Position numbers and translations under genes: made by a program. The notes beneath the pieces are model-generated. The model was given only the letters and a program-made list of their open reading frames with translations, did no database searches and was not told where the DNA came from. A stretch of DNA of 64,000 nucleotides, from assembly GCA_036971475.1 (NCBI GenBank), contig JBAIZL010000007.1, positions 33,697,002 to 33,761,001 on the forward strand, written 5' to 3'. Shown in pieces: positions 1 to 14,000 of the stretch (the first letter of the stretch is position 1; every line of letters begins with the position of its first letter). This DNA comes from Prosapia bicincta. Taxonomy: Eukaryota; Arthropoda; Insecta; Hemiptera; Cercopidae.

Positions 1-369
1 ATATGACAGATCACTGACCTTACCATGACTTTAAATACACTTTATAGACAACGTTCCCAGGGTATACTTATTAGAGGGGATTTTAAATACTTGCTCATGT
101 AACTAGGTGGTAGGCAACTTTCGACAGATTGAAGGTTGGCGGGGTGATGCACCGTTGCAACACACACACACTCACTATGTAATAGTTATAGATAGAAATT
201 CAAGTCCTGTCCAGGTTCTGACGTTGGTGAAGAATACCATGGTTCTATGTATGGAAGGTTCAGACCCTGAAGTGAACCTGCTAGCCACTATTAGTCTACA
301 TCAGTTTCTTGCATCTACTAGCAATGTATCTAGCTCCTACCACATACAATATAACTATTCATTTTTTAT

Positions 370-806
370 ATAGGCTAATGACAGATTGCAGACAATTTTG
401 CCTTTTTAAACACTCAACGTTTCCTATCCACATTTTAAAAACCACACAATCATTCTAATATATATACATTACCTCGAGGGATTATATCATATATTTGATT
501 GATTGTGTGGTTTTTAAAAATTTAAAATATTGACTCTGTTATTAATAGTAAATGTGTTAGTGTATGAATCTGTGATTTGTTTGTTTTATTGTGATAGAAA
601 AAATTTTGACTTGTAAATGGATATTTATTAAGAGTTTTATAATTTGTTGATTTTTATTATGTTTTATATAATGTTATGTATTTTATAAATCGTAAGTTAT
701 GTTGTATAATAGTTATAATAAAACTGAGCTCTTGATTGAGGGAAGAAATTCGGAACGTTGAGTGTTTAAAAAAGCAAAATTGTCTGTGATCTGTCATCAG
801 GCTATA
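370..806. mobile_element. MITE-like element with ~55-bp terminal inverted repeats
   Basis: The left end (about 370-425) and the right end (about 751-806) are inverted copies with few mismatches, sharing GACAATTTTGC and AAACACTCAACGTT. An inner inverted pair (about 437-455 and 502-516, ACCACACAATC) lies inside. No coding capacity. Superfamily not determined. Confidence 0.65.
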
Positions 807-1353
807 TACAAAATTAATAGTTATTAACAGACATTAAATAAAAATATTAATATAATTATTGTAAACATAATATTATTAGATGTAATTTTACATGTTAGCA
901 TTTATTAATTGCCCAGGACGCTTTTGATGCCAATTAGGTGCCAAAATACTTGAAATAGAAGATATTTAATTTTTAAAATGTATTGTATAGTTAAGCTTTT
1001 ATGTACTCTAAAAGTCATAGGACGCAAAGCAAAACAAAAATTGAAAATAAAATTGTTTAGCGTTCCTTACATATTGAGGTAAAAATAATATTGTGCATAT
1101 CATGCCTTACCCTTTTTTAAAATCGACAAAACCCTCAAAAATAAGCCACAAAATTATAACTATGACATGTACCAGAGTCAAAACACCTAAAAAATTCAGA
1201 AATTCCATTTGCCAACTTTTGAAATCTGAAACAAAAAATTCTTATTACTACCAATAACAGAGTATTTAACAACATATTTTAATTCTTGTCTGGTTTGAAA
1301 CACAACCAATTCATTGAAAATAGTTCTCACTAAAACTTACTTCTTACTTCTTA

Positions 1354-2112
1354 TTACGAGCTTCCAAGGTTGGCCTCGATGGCTCGATGTCTCCTATACA
1401 CACACTCTGCCAATGGCCAGAAACAACTTTCTTTCAAGATTCTGTCCAGGGTACATTCCCGTCCTAGATGTTTTATCAAGGGACTCCTTGTTGCTGCTGT
1501 TACAGGACACTTCAAAAGTATGTGCTCTAATGTTTCCTCTTCTTGCTTGCACACTCCACAGATAGAGTCGTTAGTAATATGAAACCTTTTCAAATATGTA
1601 TTGGTGACAATGTGTCCCATACGAGCTCGTGCCGCAAAAGATGCCACTGAACGTGATAATGACTTGAAGATCTTTGGATCATTAGGTTGTTTTTGTAATG
1701 AATAATATTCGCGCCCAGTATTGCATTTTCTCCATTTCTTTCTCCAACAGATGTGAGATTCTTTATCAACTGCCTCTTTGCAATTAGTTAAGGAGTAACA
1801 ACTTTCAGGAGATGGAAACAAGTTGCAAGACTCCTTGGCAGATCTGTCAGCTTCCTCATTCCCAGGAACACCACAATGACTGGGGATCCATTGAAATACA
1901 ATATTTTTCTGTTCTAAGTTTTTTAACAATTTAGTTATTTCAGATGTTCGAAAATGGTAGTCTATAGTGTGCTGTACTTGAAGGGCTTGAAGAGCCGACC
2001 TGGAATCGGTGAGAATGCAGATGTTCTGTGCATCCATAGTATTGCTAAAAACCAAAGCAGCATTTAAGGCCATCAATTCAGCATTCATTCTCACTAAAAC
2101 ACATGTATACAT
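1354..2112 (-). pseudogene. Non-LTR retrotransposon fragment, RNase H domain (copy 1)
   Basis: An open frame of about 250 residues. It contains the RNase H segments MNAELMALNAAL (catalytic Glu), ILTDSRSALQAL (catalytic Asp) and FQWIPSHCGVPGNEEAD (His/Asp), then a C-terminal CGVCKQEEETLEHILLKC knuckle as found at the end of Jockey/I-type ORF2. The element is 5'-truncated; upstream of about 2090 the sequence changes into a family G repeat, so the first few residues are not part of the element. A near-identical shorter copy lies at 50990-51485. Confidence 0.85.
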
Positions 2113-2230
2113 TTTACAATTTGTCTATAGTAGCACTTACTATATTTGAGGACGGCCGTTTCAGGAGATGTGTCCCATTGTCAACTCAGACCGTAATTCA
2201 TAGTTCTATATGATAGAAAATAGTTTCTAT
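2093..2230 (-). repeat. Family G repeat fragment
   Basis: Shares the CTATAGTAGCACTTAC motif and the GAGGACGGCCGTTTC block with copies at 29525-30420 and 39181-39578. Contains a hammerhead-like motif (2147-2188, minus). Confidence 0.65.
2147..2188 (-). ncRNA. Hammerhead-like motif, family G (U3/A8 variant)
   Basis: Minus-strand reading: stem I UGAG/CUCA; core UUGACAA; one extra U; stem II GGGA/UCCU closing a CACAUC loop (one G-U); GAA; palindromic stem III ACGGCCGU; then C before the 3' strand of stem I. The order of parts is that of a hammerhead ribozyme, but the canonical C3 and G8 read U and A. Fold deduced by eye; activity unknown. Confidence 0.5.
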
Positions 2231-3848
2231 CATGAGTGTATGTGCTATTTTCATGACAGATATTTTATATTTTTTTTAAAGTATTAAAATAGGTGAGATA
2301 TTTTTTTGAATCTGTAATCCACTGTAAGTAAAAGACAAATGAATATAAAACTCTATTTTGTTGCTAAAAGTTATGTACACTTATGATTACTTGTCTGCAT
2401 AATTACTTTGCCTAGGTATTTTTTCATCCTTGAAAAGAAGATTTTCGATATGTTTTTCATAAAATATTTGTTCAAATAAATTTAAACAAGTTATGATTTT
2501 TTTAAAGCATTTCGCTAGTTTTAAAGGGCTACAGCCTACTGTGCTAGCCACTTCTTCATTCAGGAAAAGGTGGTATGGTGTTTGAAAATATTCAAGAAAC
2601 TATTAGACAGAATGAGCACTGGGAGAACTGGTATTTTTATAGATCAGAACACTTCTAGAATTCAGTATAACTCTTCATTTCCAGACAAGTGGCAGACAAG
2701 TATAACTGTTCTAGACAAGTGGCAGACAGGCAGTATTCAATAGGGTAATTTAACATCTCCTCTACCATATACTTTAGCACTGTCAGTCAGTCTGTGCTAA
2801 CAGCCTTTATAGGTAAAGGTTTCTCTTCCTTTTTGAGCAATAATAATTCATTAGAAATTTACAATCAGCCCATAATAATCTTTCAAATTCGCACCACCCA
2901 GCCGCGTACAAGAGAGCCCCAACCACGCTCTCAGGTGTGATGAGCAACCAGTCATCCTCATCTCCATCTTTTTGTCATCTATATACACATAATACATTCG
3001 ATCTTTTAAAGTGGAAGGAATAGATTTGGATAGGAAGTTGTAAATAGAAAGAGTGTTTGTAGTTTTTCTCAAACACCTATTTATCAGTTATATTTTTGAG
3101 TATTTGTGTCTTTCAGAATGAATCATACTGTTTTTGTTGGAAACATTATTACTTTTGCCTTTTTGGATCTCCTATCAAGATCAAAATAAGTATTGAACAA
3201 AATGTACAAAATTCAAAAACCTGGTATTTTTATTTAAAACATTGTTATATAGGTTTAAGAACTTGAAACACTGGTTAATGAACTGTGTGAGAAGGATTTA
3301 GGCAATGTATCGTTGTTTAAAAAATTCAAAAATTTAATTTTTTCACAGCCTTTTAAAACTTTGTTTCTAGAATACAGTGAATATAAAAATGTAAATCAGA
3401 AAAGTAAACTTAAATACTATGAAATAATTAAATGAAAAGAATATTCATATTAAATACCAGTAGAAAATGTTCAATTTGGTTGTACGTCAGTCTGTGCTAA
3501 ACTGATCTACGATAACACCAACCCTCATAGTGCTTATGCAACCCAGCATTTCCTTACCATATAGTCCTGATACAGTACAAAGTTACCTCCATATCTTCTC
3601 TGGAAAAGTGGCTGAGACGGCAGCAAACCAAAACTAACAAGAAGCTTTAAGAAATCATGATTCATTCAAATTCATTGGCAGCAACATTAAATGGAAACAA
3701 TATTATTATACTGGTGTTTTTAAAGGAAATTATGTCAACAAGTAACAATAAACTTAGTTTTTAGTTATAAAAATCATTATTTTCTATTCCATTGCTTTTA
3801 TTTATTCCGAACTACAATAAAATGCCCTTGTTTTCTTTATAAACTTAC
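2231..3848. other. No gene recognised
   Basis: AT-rich DNA that should hold intron or further downstream exons of the minus-strand gene. A 73-residue minus frame (2851-3072) resembles nothing I know and does not have the phase needed to follow exon 14. Confidence 0.4.
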
Positions 3849-4030
3849 ATAATTCTGGATCTATTACTGTTAATCCATAAGTAATGAGATTTATTCCTGT
3901 AATTTTAGTGTTTGATGATTGCACCCAACAGGAATAGAAGCCCTCAATGGCATTTATAGATTTGTATGAACTGATTGTTAGCCGGGTGATTCGTCCATTA
4001 TCAAAGATATTGTATACTAGTCCGCTACTA
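3849..4030 (-). CDS. Exon 14: second half of Ig-like domain
   Basis: Starts in phase 2, completing an Asn codon with exon 13, and ends in phase 1 at GTAAGT. SSGLVYNIFDNGRITRLTIS followed by SINAIEGFYSCWVQSS shows the Ig signature (L.I......G.Y.C.V). The two Ig cysteines therefore sit in exons 13 and 14. No exon with the right phase was found between here and position 1, so the gene is incomplete. Confidence 0.85.
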
Positions 4031-7000
4031 CTGAAAAATTTTTAAATATTTTCAAAACAATAATTATTAGTTTTAAATAAAGAAATTAGAATTAATGACT
4101 ACATTGAACTTTCTTATTACATTTGGTTGTGCAAGAATCCCATCTCTTTATCCTTTTCAAATCTTATTGCATTTGGTTGTGCATTGTTAACGCAATCTCT
4201 TTACCCTTTCTTAATTGATTAAACTTTTCTACATATGGGCTGATGTGAAAATTTTGTTTTCTTCATGAATGATCTTATGTTATTTAAAAATACTTATTGA
4301 ATAGAAACTTTCTTTTTTTATTATATATAACTTTCTCAAATAGTAGAATCAGTTTTTAAAAGAGGGCAGTTTTATCTGATATCAGTTTTCAATTCAAACT
4401 AATTTATCAGGATGCTATAACCATTAACACACTCAGCACAGCGGCGATATTGGTGATTTCATCAAACTACTGTCTGTTTTTCGTTAACTTCCACCTCTGA
4501 TGGCAGTGGAATGCTATGCGGGTTGCATAGCTTGTCGTAGCATCTAATTATCATGCCCGTTGTTTTCATCTCAATAATTTTATTTCTAATATATACAGGT
4601 TTATTGGGGACATCAAAACAGTGTATTAGACACTAAAATATTGTTTTATTTATCGGGTCACAATTTAAAAAAATAAATACAAATGATAAATTACTGTATG
4701 ACAAATAATAAAACACAATAAAAAATACAGAGAAAAAAAGATAATTTACATACATAACTTAAGACCCTACTACAAAAATATACTACATACTAAAATAACC
4801 ACTCAACGTTTAACTCGGAATGTTTATTTCTGTTTGTGTCATGTGTTTCACAAAGCCATAGAGATCGATAATGTAAACGGAGACAGATAATACATATGTC
4901 ACGTCCGAGACTATTTATAGCTGACATTTGTTTACTACAATCTTATGATGACACATTAGGTTTTTGGGCGTCCAAGCATTCTGTCAATAACTTATATTTG
5001 CAATAGTCTGTTCCCACCTCGAGTTGGTTCATTCACACTAATAGGGCAGTTATCGTTTATTCTTGCGTCAGTTCGGAAAGCTTAGTTTATTTTTATGATC
5101 GTTGTTTTTGCCTGATATTTTACCGCGTTAAGTGGTTTAAAAAAAAATTATTAAAATATAAAAGTTAAACCAAATTAAATCTGTTCATAAAACTCCCTGA
5201 AGCATTGTTTCAAAAGGTAACTTGGAATGGTCGGATTTAAAAACAACTCAGACACAATGTTCTCCAAACTCTTCTGAAGCACTGACATAAAAATCAAACC
5301 TTTAAACAAATACGTATCGACGCTAGGGAAGTTTCAATTAGCCTGGGAATGAGCGTACCGGTGCGCTGGTTGTCTCTAAGAAGGGAAGCGGGGAGCGTGC
5401 CAGCATGCTCTCAGTGCCTCGTAAGAGAACCCAGAGCATGCCGGTACGCTAGCCGTGCTGAACGTGTTAAAATAGAGACAATATATCATAAGATTATAGT
5501 TTTTTATTTTAAACCTATTTTATATATTTGTAATTACAAAAGTATGAATGTTTTTTTAACAGAAATATTTATACAGCTATAGGCTTACATGCAATAAAAA
5601 CCTCTAACAAACAATGTCATGTAATATCGACAAACATTGTTTGTAAAATTGTCTACTACTTTCTATTTATTATTTGAACATTATTTTTAGGTCTACTAAT
5701 ACACAATTAATTTAACTCTTTTATTAATATATAATCAATTAGCAATTGCCATTACTTAATGGTATTACAGTCAAACTTGTCCAATTTTTACTATTAGTTC
5801 ACACTCTCCTTACATAGATCTTGTTCAAATTTCCAATTGTTAATAAAATACTTTTTATTCATTCACTCAAGATCAGATACAATTTGTGGTGGATGACACT
5901 TGATGTTATTATAGTTTTATCAATTATTACTTCATTAATTAAATTTAAATAATTCATTTTAATAAAATTTTGCTTCATACTTTGCCACTTATTATTGTGA
6001 TTCTGTCACTATTCTGTATTACAATATTATAATCAACAGAATTGTAATACTGTATTACATTATTAAAAATGTCAGGGTCCATTATAATATTTTCCAGTTA
6101 ATTTTAAGGGGAAAATTGTCTGTTAAGCAATAAACATTCTGAATGATTACTTACCCCAGTGGTTTTAAAAATCTGAAATATCAATTACTATACATGACAC
6201 ACATAAACAAGAAGTGTTGGGCTTAATACTGTAAAATATTGTTCCATTTGTTCATAGAATAAAATAAAAACTAACACAGGTTTGATTTATATAGATATTT
6301 CTGTACATTGATAACCAACAAAAGTTTACTGCTCTCAAGAATAACAAAACTATGGGGCCACATCCTTCTCACTCGTTATATATTAACTGACATAAAAATT
6401 ATATTAAAAAATTAACTTATATTTAATCAAGAAATTCAATGGTAGATAACATAAGATATTGAAGGTTCAAATTCATTTTCACAAGAACCTTAAATTTAAC
6501 TTTGCCTCATGCCAAAGAAATATTTACAGCTATACTTTATACTTGTATTCTCAATACAGGTGAAAAAATACGACTTACTTTTCAAAAGCTTTCTCCACAA
6601 GTTGATCGAATTTCATCCAGAAAGGAAATGGACCATTTATATTCCTGTCTTTACTATATAAATTTACTTCTGAATCAGGGTTGTCTATATTATAAAGGCA
6701 CATAAAGGACACTGTCTCTCCTTGAATTATTTCCATTCCTTCATACATTCCTAAGGGATAGAAAATGTGTTTTTAGATAGAAATATATTGTGATTAAATG
6801 GAAATGTATAATTGAATTTTAAAACTATTGCATACAATTAAAAGTAAAATTTCATAATTTTGATTATTTCACTAGGAAACTAGATAGTTCTTCATAAGGT
6901 AGTAATTCATCATTCAAAACATCATTTAAAACAAAATATTATGGTAAATTGGTGTTTAATTAACATTATTAATTATAACGTGATTAAAAAAAAAAATATG

Positions 7001-10000
7001 CCATTGGTAACTCATTGTAAGGCTTAGGATACATATTACAGGATACATTGATAAGTCCCGGCAAACAGGTATAATCCAATACACATAAGCATGTAAGAAC
7101 TGAAGCTAAAAAAACATTAAATAGATTGCTGAATAATGATAGCATGGCGACTGGCACCTAGCTGCAGTTATCATGTTCGCCCAGTTGTTATTCGTTAGCA
7201 GTGGATTATCATAGCAATGGGTATTTTTAAATAAATAAAACCTCTAAATCACAAATAACTTTTATTTTAAACCTTATGTACATTTCAATTGCCCAGCAAT
7301 CATCTTCAGAGGTATTTAAAAAATACAACTGAGTTGTACAACGGAGTTGTATATTTTAATAACCTCTGAAGATGATTTCTGGGCAATTGAAATGTACATA
7401 AGGTTTAAAATAAAAGTTATTTGTGGTTTAGAGGTTTTATTTATTTAAAAATAAACATTACGCCACAGTTGCTTCATACAGTTATAGCAATTGGTAACAT
7501 TTATGGAGTCATTAAGCACACATTTCACAAGAATTATTTGAAAGCATTAGATACTTGATATGGGACAAGAATGCTGTGACTTTGTTTTTGCATTCTGTGC
7601 TTTCCGTTATAATTTTTTTTAGACATTTGTTTTATTGTTGTTACGTTTGTAAAACTTGTGCTTTAATCCTCTCATCCATCCAGATGAATGTTCCCATTAC
7701 ACCCAAAAAGATTAAGCTTTCTTTATATCTTCACCAAGAAAGAAGACATGCAGAAAACCACTCTCTCAAAATTGCCAGAGAACTCCACAAAGTGTGAGCT
7801 GTGGCTAAGATTTGTTGGGACCAGACTTCACATTTTCATGGTAATCAACCAGATGAACACTTAACTTAGGCCAGATTTCAGCCATATAGAATTAGCAAAA
7901 TTTGAAGTAATAGTTTTGTTAGTCCTTCTTCAAAATATACCGTCCCCACACCCTACACTCAGAAACACTGTACCAAGCTATCACACAAGGGCTGTAAAAT
8001 GGCTGTGGGTGAAGTTTATGAGAATTTTAGCTCTCCAGTAACAAAAATTGTGTTTATTTATAGTACATGAAAAGTTTATTTATAGTACATAGAAGGCTTC
8101 ATCAGATAAAAGCAAAAAAGCAGTGTTTTTTTTTTTTTTTTTTTTTTTTTTTAACTTGGGAGCGGGTTTGAATTGCCCGAAGCACTGCTACCTTAAGGTA
8201 TATTGTACTTACCTCCCTGATCTAGTCAAATAACCCCTTCCCTCTTACCAGGTTTAGGAGTTTCCTGACTAGAGTTTTACCTTCAGCATCCACCAAAGCC
8301 GTTCCATCACCAAAGAGGTTGAAGCGCCTCTCAGCAAGTACTTCACATCTGTAAATAATGTGTGTGGCAGTCTCCTGTTCCTGCCCGCACAATCTGCACA
8401 CTGGTTCATCCTTGTAGATACCCATTTTATGCAAATGTTTCCTTAGTCCACAGTGTCCCGTGAGTAGTCCTGTGGCTATCCTTAATTCCTGCCTAGACAG
8501 ATAGATGAGACTCTTCTGCAGCCCCAAGGAAGGTCTCCTAAGGGTTAGCTTACTGTGTCTCATCCCTTCGGCCCTGATCCAGTGCTCACAGTGTCTTTCA
8601 GCCATCCACCTTCGCACTGTCATCCTGACCATGGATTTGGAAATACCCACCGCAGGTTCCGGTCCAATCAGGGGAGTCGAGGACCCCTCCCTGGCCAGCG
8701 CATCTGCGGCTTCATTTCCAAGTATTCCCCTATGCCCTGGCACCCAACCAATCTTGACTTGATTGTGCCTTGCCAGAGCTTGTAGGTTAATTAGGCACTC
8801 CCTGACTATGGCCGAGGTGACCACGTGTCCGTTTAGTGCCTTAATTGCTGCCTGACTGTCGGAGAAAATAGCAATCCGGGCCCCATGTGTTTCCCTTCTC
8901 GCTATCTCTCCCAGACAGGCATTTATAGCATATACTTCGGCCTGAAAGACAGAGGTATGCCTCCCCAAGGAAAAAACTAGTTCTACCCTTGGGTTTTTAC
9001 AATACACCCCCGCTCCAGTACATAGAAGGCTTCATCAGATAAAAGCAAAAAAGCAGTGTTAACAGGAATGTTCTGAAGAATGTTTTCGTCACGGCTCTGT
9101 GAATTTCAACATCGCTTTTACTTTCTTCTTTGGAAGCAATCCTTTCTTAGGATTTCTGTGAAGAATTGATCATTAGACTTCTATTAGACAGGATTCAGTT
9201 CTAGGGCTATAACCACAAAATATACTATTGTAATCGTAAACTAGATGGTAAAAAAATTTAAAAATTGTAAAAAATTAATAATGTATTAAACAAATTTAGG
9301 GGAATAACTTAATAAAACTTTATAAGAATATGGTATAAAAAATTAAAATTGTTTTAAGAATACAACAAAATAAAAAAGACAAAAAAGGCTTTCAAATAGA
9401 AATTTTTTTAAAATTAAAAACTTTTAAAATATAAAGAAATTTATTAACTAAACTAACTGGGTATATTATAAACACATAGAAGATGAAAATTATTTTAAAC
9501 TGATATAAAAGTAAAACTACTACTTCTGGTATCACTTGGCAAAAAACCTACTACTTACTGATATTTTGGCAGACACGTTTTGTACTAGATCAGTGCATTG
9601 TTCAATGTTGTGAGTCATGGACAAGTATACTTGCTGAAGAGTGTTTTTTTTTCAATTGATACTAAAAGTAGTAATGTACTAAACCCTCAAGATGTATAGT
9701 ACAAAAATTACAAGTTTTCATTAAAAAATTTAGTAATAATAAATAAAACAGTTATAAAATAGTATAAAACAGTAAAAATATATTTTTACAAATTAGAGAA
9801 TTCTGCTTCAAAAAAAAAGCATCGTTATATTTTACAAGAATGTTTTTTTTCTAAACAAATAACAAAAACAACTGTCTGTATAGGAAAGGATGCATTACTT
9901 ATAACCATATGATAAAATCAAATCTATTTATGATCTATCTAATCTATGAAATCTATTATGCTCAGCTGTATCTCCTTTCGTGACAGGTGAAGCCTATTTT

Positions 10001-10924
10001 AAGACAATATACAAAGCAGCAAAAAATATTTAAATAGTTGTTAAACTAAGGAGACATTACAATTTTATAAATTTATCAAAATGCATGATGTGCTCCCTTA
10101 GTCTCAATTCCTTCTATTAGGTTTTCACACTCTCCCTATATATATCTTGTTCAAATTTTCATTGGTTAATAAAATACTTATTATTAATCCACTCAAGTTT
10201 AAATACATTTTTTAAAAATTGTAGTGGATGACAATTGATGTTATTACAGCTTTTGTAAATATAGATTTATTAGTTAAATTCAATAATGAATTAATTTTAG
10301 TTTTATATGGGAGAAAAACTTTTTACAAATGGGGTGTGGTATGCAATATATTTATTTTGTCTCATCTACCTTAAAATAATTGATAACATATGATTTCATA
10401 AAACAGCTGATTTTATATTATAGGTTATGTGGTATAACAGTTGTTTTAACATATAGGTTATTTTACTTATTTATATTAATTATAATTATTTATAAAAAAT
10501 GTTACTAAAATAAAATTTTTCTTTCTTGACCCAAGAAGGAATTTATTTTAAACATTTTTATTTGTATTATCTGTTTTAAATACAGAACTATGCAGGATAA
10601 ATACAGAACTATGCAAGATAAATTATTTTAAAAAAAGGAATATCTAAAATGAACAAAACAACTACTTACCTGACTTGCTTGCTGTGCGGCTGGAGAATAT
10701 GTAGTTATCAGTAAACTGCTGGTTTAATGTGTCAGAAGATATCCTACCAGGAAGGTATTTTACATCCTGAATCTCACTGTCTATAGCTAAAAAGCCCAAT
10801 ATTCCTTTCACTGAGAGTGTGGGAAAGTAATGTAGGTGATCGGCTAAAATACGGGCCTAGAATAAATTGAAGAAAATTACTCATGCCTTATAGATACATA
10901 GTCAAATATTGTGTGACAATTCCT

Positions 10925-11011
<87 letters not shown>

Positions 11012-14000
11012 CTAAAATAATGATTCACATATAATTAAGAGTATAGTCATTCTAATTTTGCCAGCACGTAATACCAATTTAATAGCATTACTGGCAGATA
11101 TACGATTTAAGAAAACTTTGTGCTGTAAAATATTTTCCAAAAACTAAACTTAAGTTTCCACAAGATTTTAAGAATAAGGCAAAATTAATATTTAATAAAA
11201 GGCAGTTTTAATTACAGATATAAATTTTGTTTATATACATCAAACATTTATCTAGCCAAGATATTCCAGAACAATTTGAAAGTAGTATGTAAGTTTAACC
11301 TAAGTTGTTAAAGAATACGTCTCCCAAATGAACATTTTCATTATAAAACAAGTGATTTAAAAAAAAAGTTTAAGTTAATTCCTACTTAAGCCAACAAAGA
11401 AATTTTGTTAGTGGGGCAAATGAGCCCTACTTCAAATTTATACAATAGTATTAGTGGTAATACCGGGGGAAACAGTTTTGCTTCTTGGCAAAAAGGACTC
11501 GATTATTCTTGGGTCAACCTCCAGCAATCTAGGCTTGGGATAATTCTAGATGTCTGAAATGCCAATGTGTTAAAAAAAGAGAAATATAACTAACTAATCC
11601 TAGCAATCTATTTAATTACCTTTACTGATAGAGGAACATCCCCAAATAACAACCCTCCAACACATCTTATTGTAAACTGATCATCTTCATTGCTTTCAGG
11701 AAAAGGAACTGTTTGTCTCAAATCACCATTTACTGAAATACTAATAGAGTCGTTTTCTTTTTTATTGATTTCAAGAAGCATCCAATCATTAGTAACAACT
11801 GTAATACTACCCACACTCTCTGCTGATTCAGCACCGATCTTTACTCTCAATCGTACACGGTTCTGTTCCAAAGTAATGAGCATATAGTCAGCATCTCCAT
11901 CCCCTTGCATCAGCAGTATCAGGCCATCAGTTTCAACTGGCTTTACTGCCAATTCAACCTAAAAGAATAAATAGAATACAAATTTTAGAAGTTTAATTTG
12001 TATTCTTAAACACTTGGACATTAAATAAAGTGCTGCCCTTGTTTATAGTATCCCTTCTTTGTTTAACACATTCAATGTAGACCTGTACATATTTACCAAC
12101 CCTTATGACTAAAAATAAAAAATAATAAATTCACTTACCGAGAAAAATGGCAGATATCCAGGTACAGTACAGCTCAAATTAATTGGAACACACAGGAATT
12201 TTCACTCTTTTCATCATGCGACAGTTGGCATCACTGATACAGTACTTTGATTTTGTTTTAATACAACCTAACCTCATAAACAATTATTGCAAAAGTTATT
12301 CTTTGTGCTTTACACATTTTCAGTGAAGTATTCTTAGTTTTTATCATTGTTGCAAGTTTGTGTGTTTGTTTAACAAACTTATTTTAGTTTTACAATAACT
12401 GTATTAATACGTACTAATAAAATTATTACGCTACATCAATATGGAAGTATGTCTCAGAGGAAGAAACAAACCAAAGAAAAAGAAGTTTCTAACTGTAGCA
12501 ATGAAGAAGAAACGCTTGCAGTGGGCTATAACCTACAAAAAGTTCTCTGTTGAACAGTGGAAAAAAGTTGTTTTCTCTGATGAAACACACATTTTTTGGT
12601 TTAGGGGCATAAAGTTAACTTTGTCCGCAGAAGTGGAAATGAAGCTGAGACATCAGCTCACATCCTTTAACAACCCAAACATCCACCTAAAAAATGTTTT
12701 GGGGCTGTATGTCCTATAATGGTCCAGGGCCATTAGTTCCAATTGAAGGTATGATGAACTCAGACAAATATATTACTTTATTATAAAGAAGAGTTGTCCC
12801 ACTCCTTTTGCAAATGTTTCCAAAAGCCAATGGGATTTTCCATGCCATACATCTAAAAAATGCAAGGAATTTTTTTCTGAGAACAAAGTAAAAGTTCTGG
12901 AATGGCCTGGTAATTCACACGATTTAATCCCAATCGAAAATCTATGGGCTATTTGTAAAAAAGGATTGCTAAAGAAGATTGTACAACAAAAACATCCATG
13001 ATTACTGCTGTAATCAAAATATGGTACCATGATGAGGATTTTAAAGATATGCAAAAAAACTCATAGAATCAATGCCAAAACGACGAGAAGAGGTTTTAAA
13101 AAACAAAGGAGGACATATTAATTATTAGGGAGATGTTTGTAACTTTTATGGCCAATAAATTGTGTTTCATTTAAGAATCGTAGTCATTTACCTGGTGTTC
13201 CAATTAATTTGAGTGGTACTGCATTTTGTGATGTCTGCTGCTAGGAGGCGTCATGTGCTGCATGGGTACAGTGGTAGGGTTATGTAGAACAAAAAACATA
13301 TTTTTGCCACTGTCACACATACAAACACTTATTCCTGTTTTAGGCTTTTTAGCAAATATTGAGGCACTAATACTACTACTAATATTGAGACTATTTACAG
13401 AGTTCATTTTTCTTGAGTTAGGCCTACATCGATTAGTGATACAAATCGAAACAACAAACAGGACATAGGCCTGGTTCATTGGGACAAGAAGGACAGTAAA
13501 ATGATGTTTCACTCCTCTTGTTCTTTTTAGAACACATTCTGCATCATTTTCGATTTCGCTTTCCAGTGTCATCTCGTGGTTCAAGCTTGGACAGAATGTG
13601 GTTGGGCCTTTTCTTGGTACTTACACTTAGTGGTGATGTTAGTCAGTGGTAGAAGTGATATGACAACTAGGTGGCTATAGTCATAAAACGTCATCTGTTT
13701 GTCAGAGTAAGGCATTTTGTAGAAAGTTCATGCATTTATCAAGATTTTCTGTGTATGACATGTATACTTTTTTATACCAATGTAGTGTCTTTGTTTTACA
13801 GGGGTAATATGAAAGCATTTGATCTGCACAAATAACCCCCTTCATACTTGCTTTATATTAAATTATTGACAAAGGCTTATCCCTAGCAAAATTCCATTTA
13901 TTTATACTTTTGTCCCTGGTGTTTTCAAACTCTGTGGTCAAGTATAATACATTTCTCTTATCTCTCCATTTTGCTTATCTCCTTCAGAGTAATGTTTCAC

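Larger units (their letters stand above)
7225..7452. repeat. Family F inverted-pair repeat
   Basis: Two arms of about 105 bp are near-perfect reverse complements around 7330-7350. Each arm carries CCTCTGAAGATGATT and GAAATGTACATAAGG. Related copies lie at 16600-16995 and 42730-42965. Confidence 0.8.

Noticed and set aside
2851..3072. 73-residue minus frame as exon 15 of the gene
   Set aside because: Its only nearby acceptor gives phase 2 or 0, whereas exon 14 ends in phase 1; no domain resemblance.
3535..3625. Small candidate exon after exon 14 (acceptor near 3620)
   Set aside because: One reading looked slightly Ig-like (EDMEVTLYC) but the phase does not follow exon 14, and the phase-compatible reading is only 26 bp long. 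Too weak to include.
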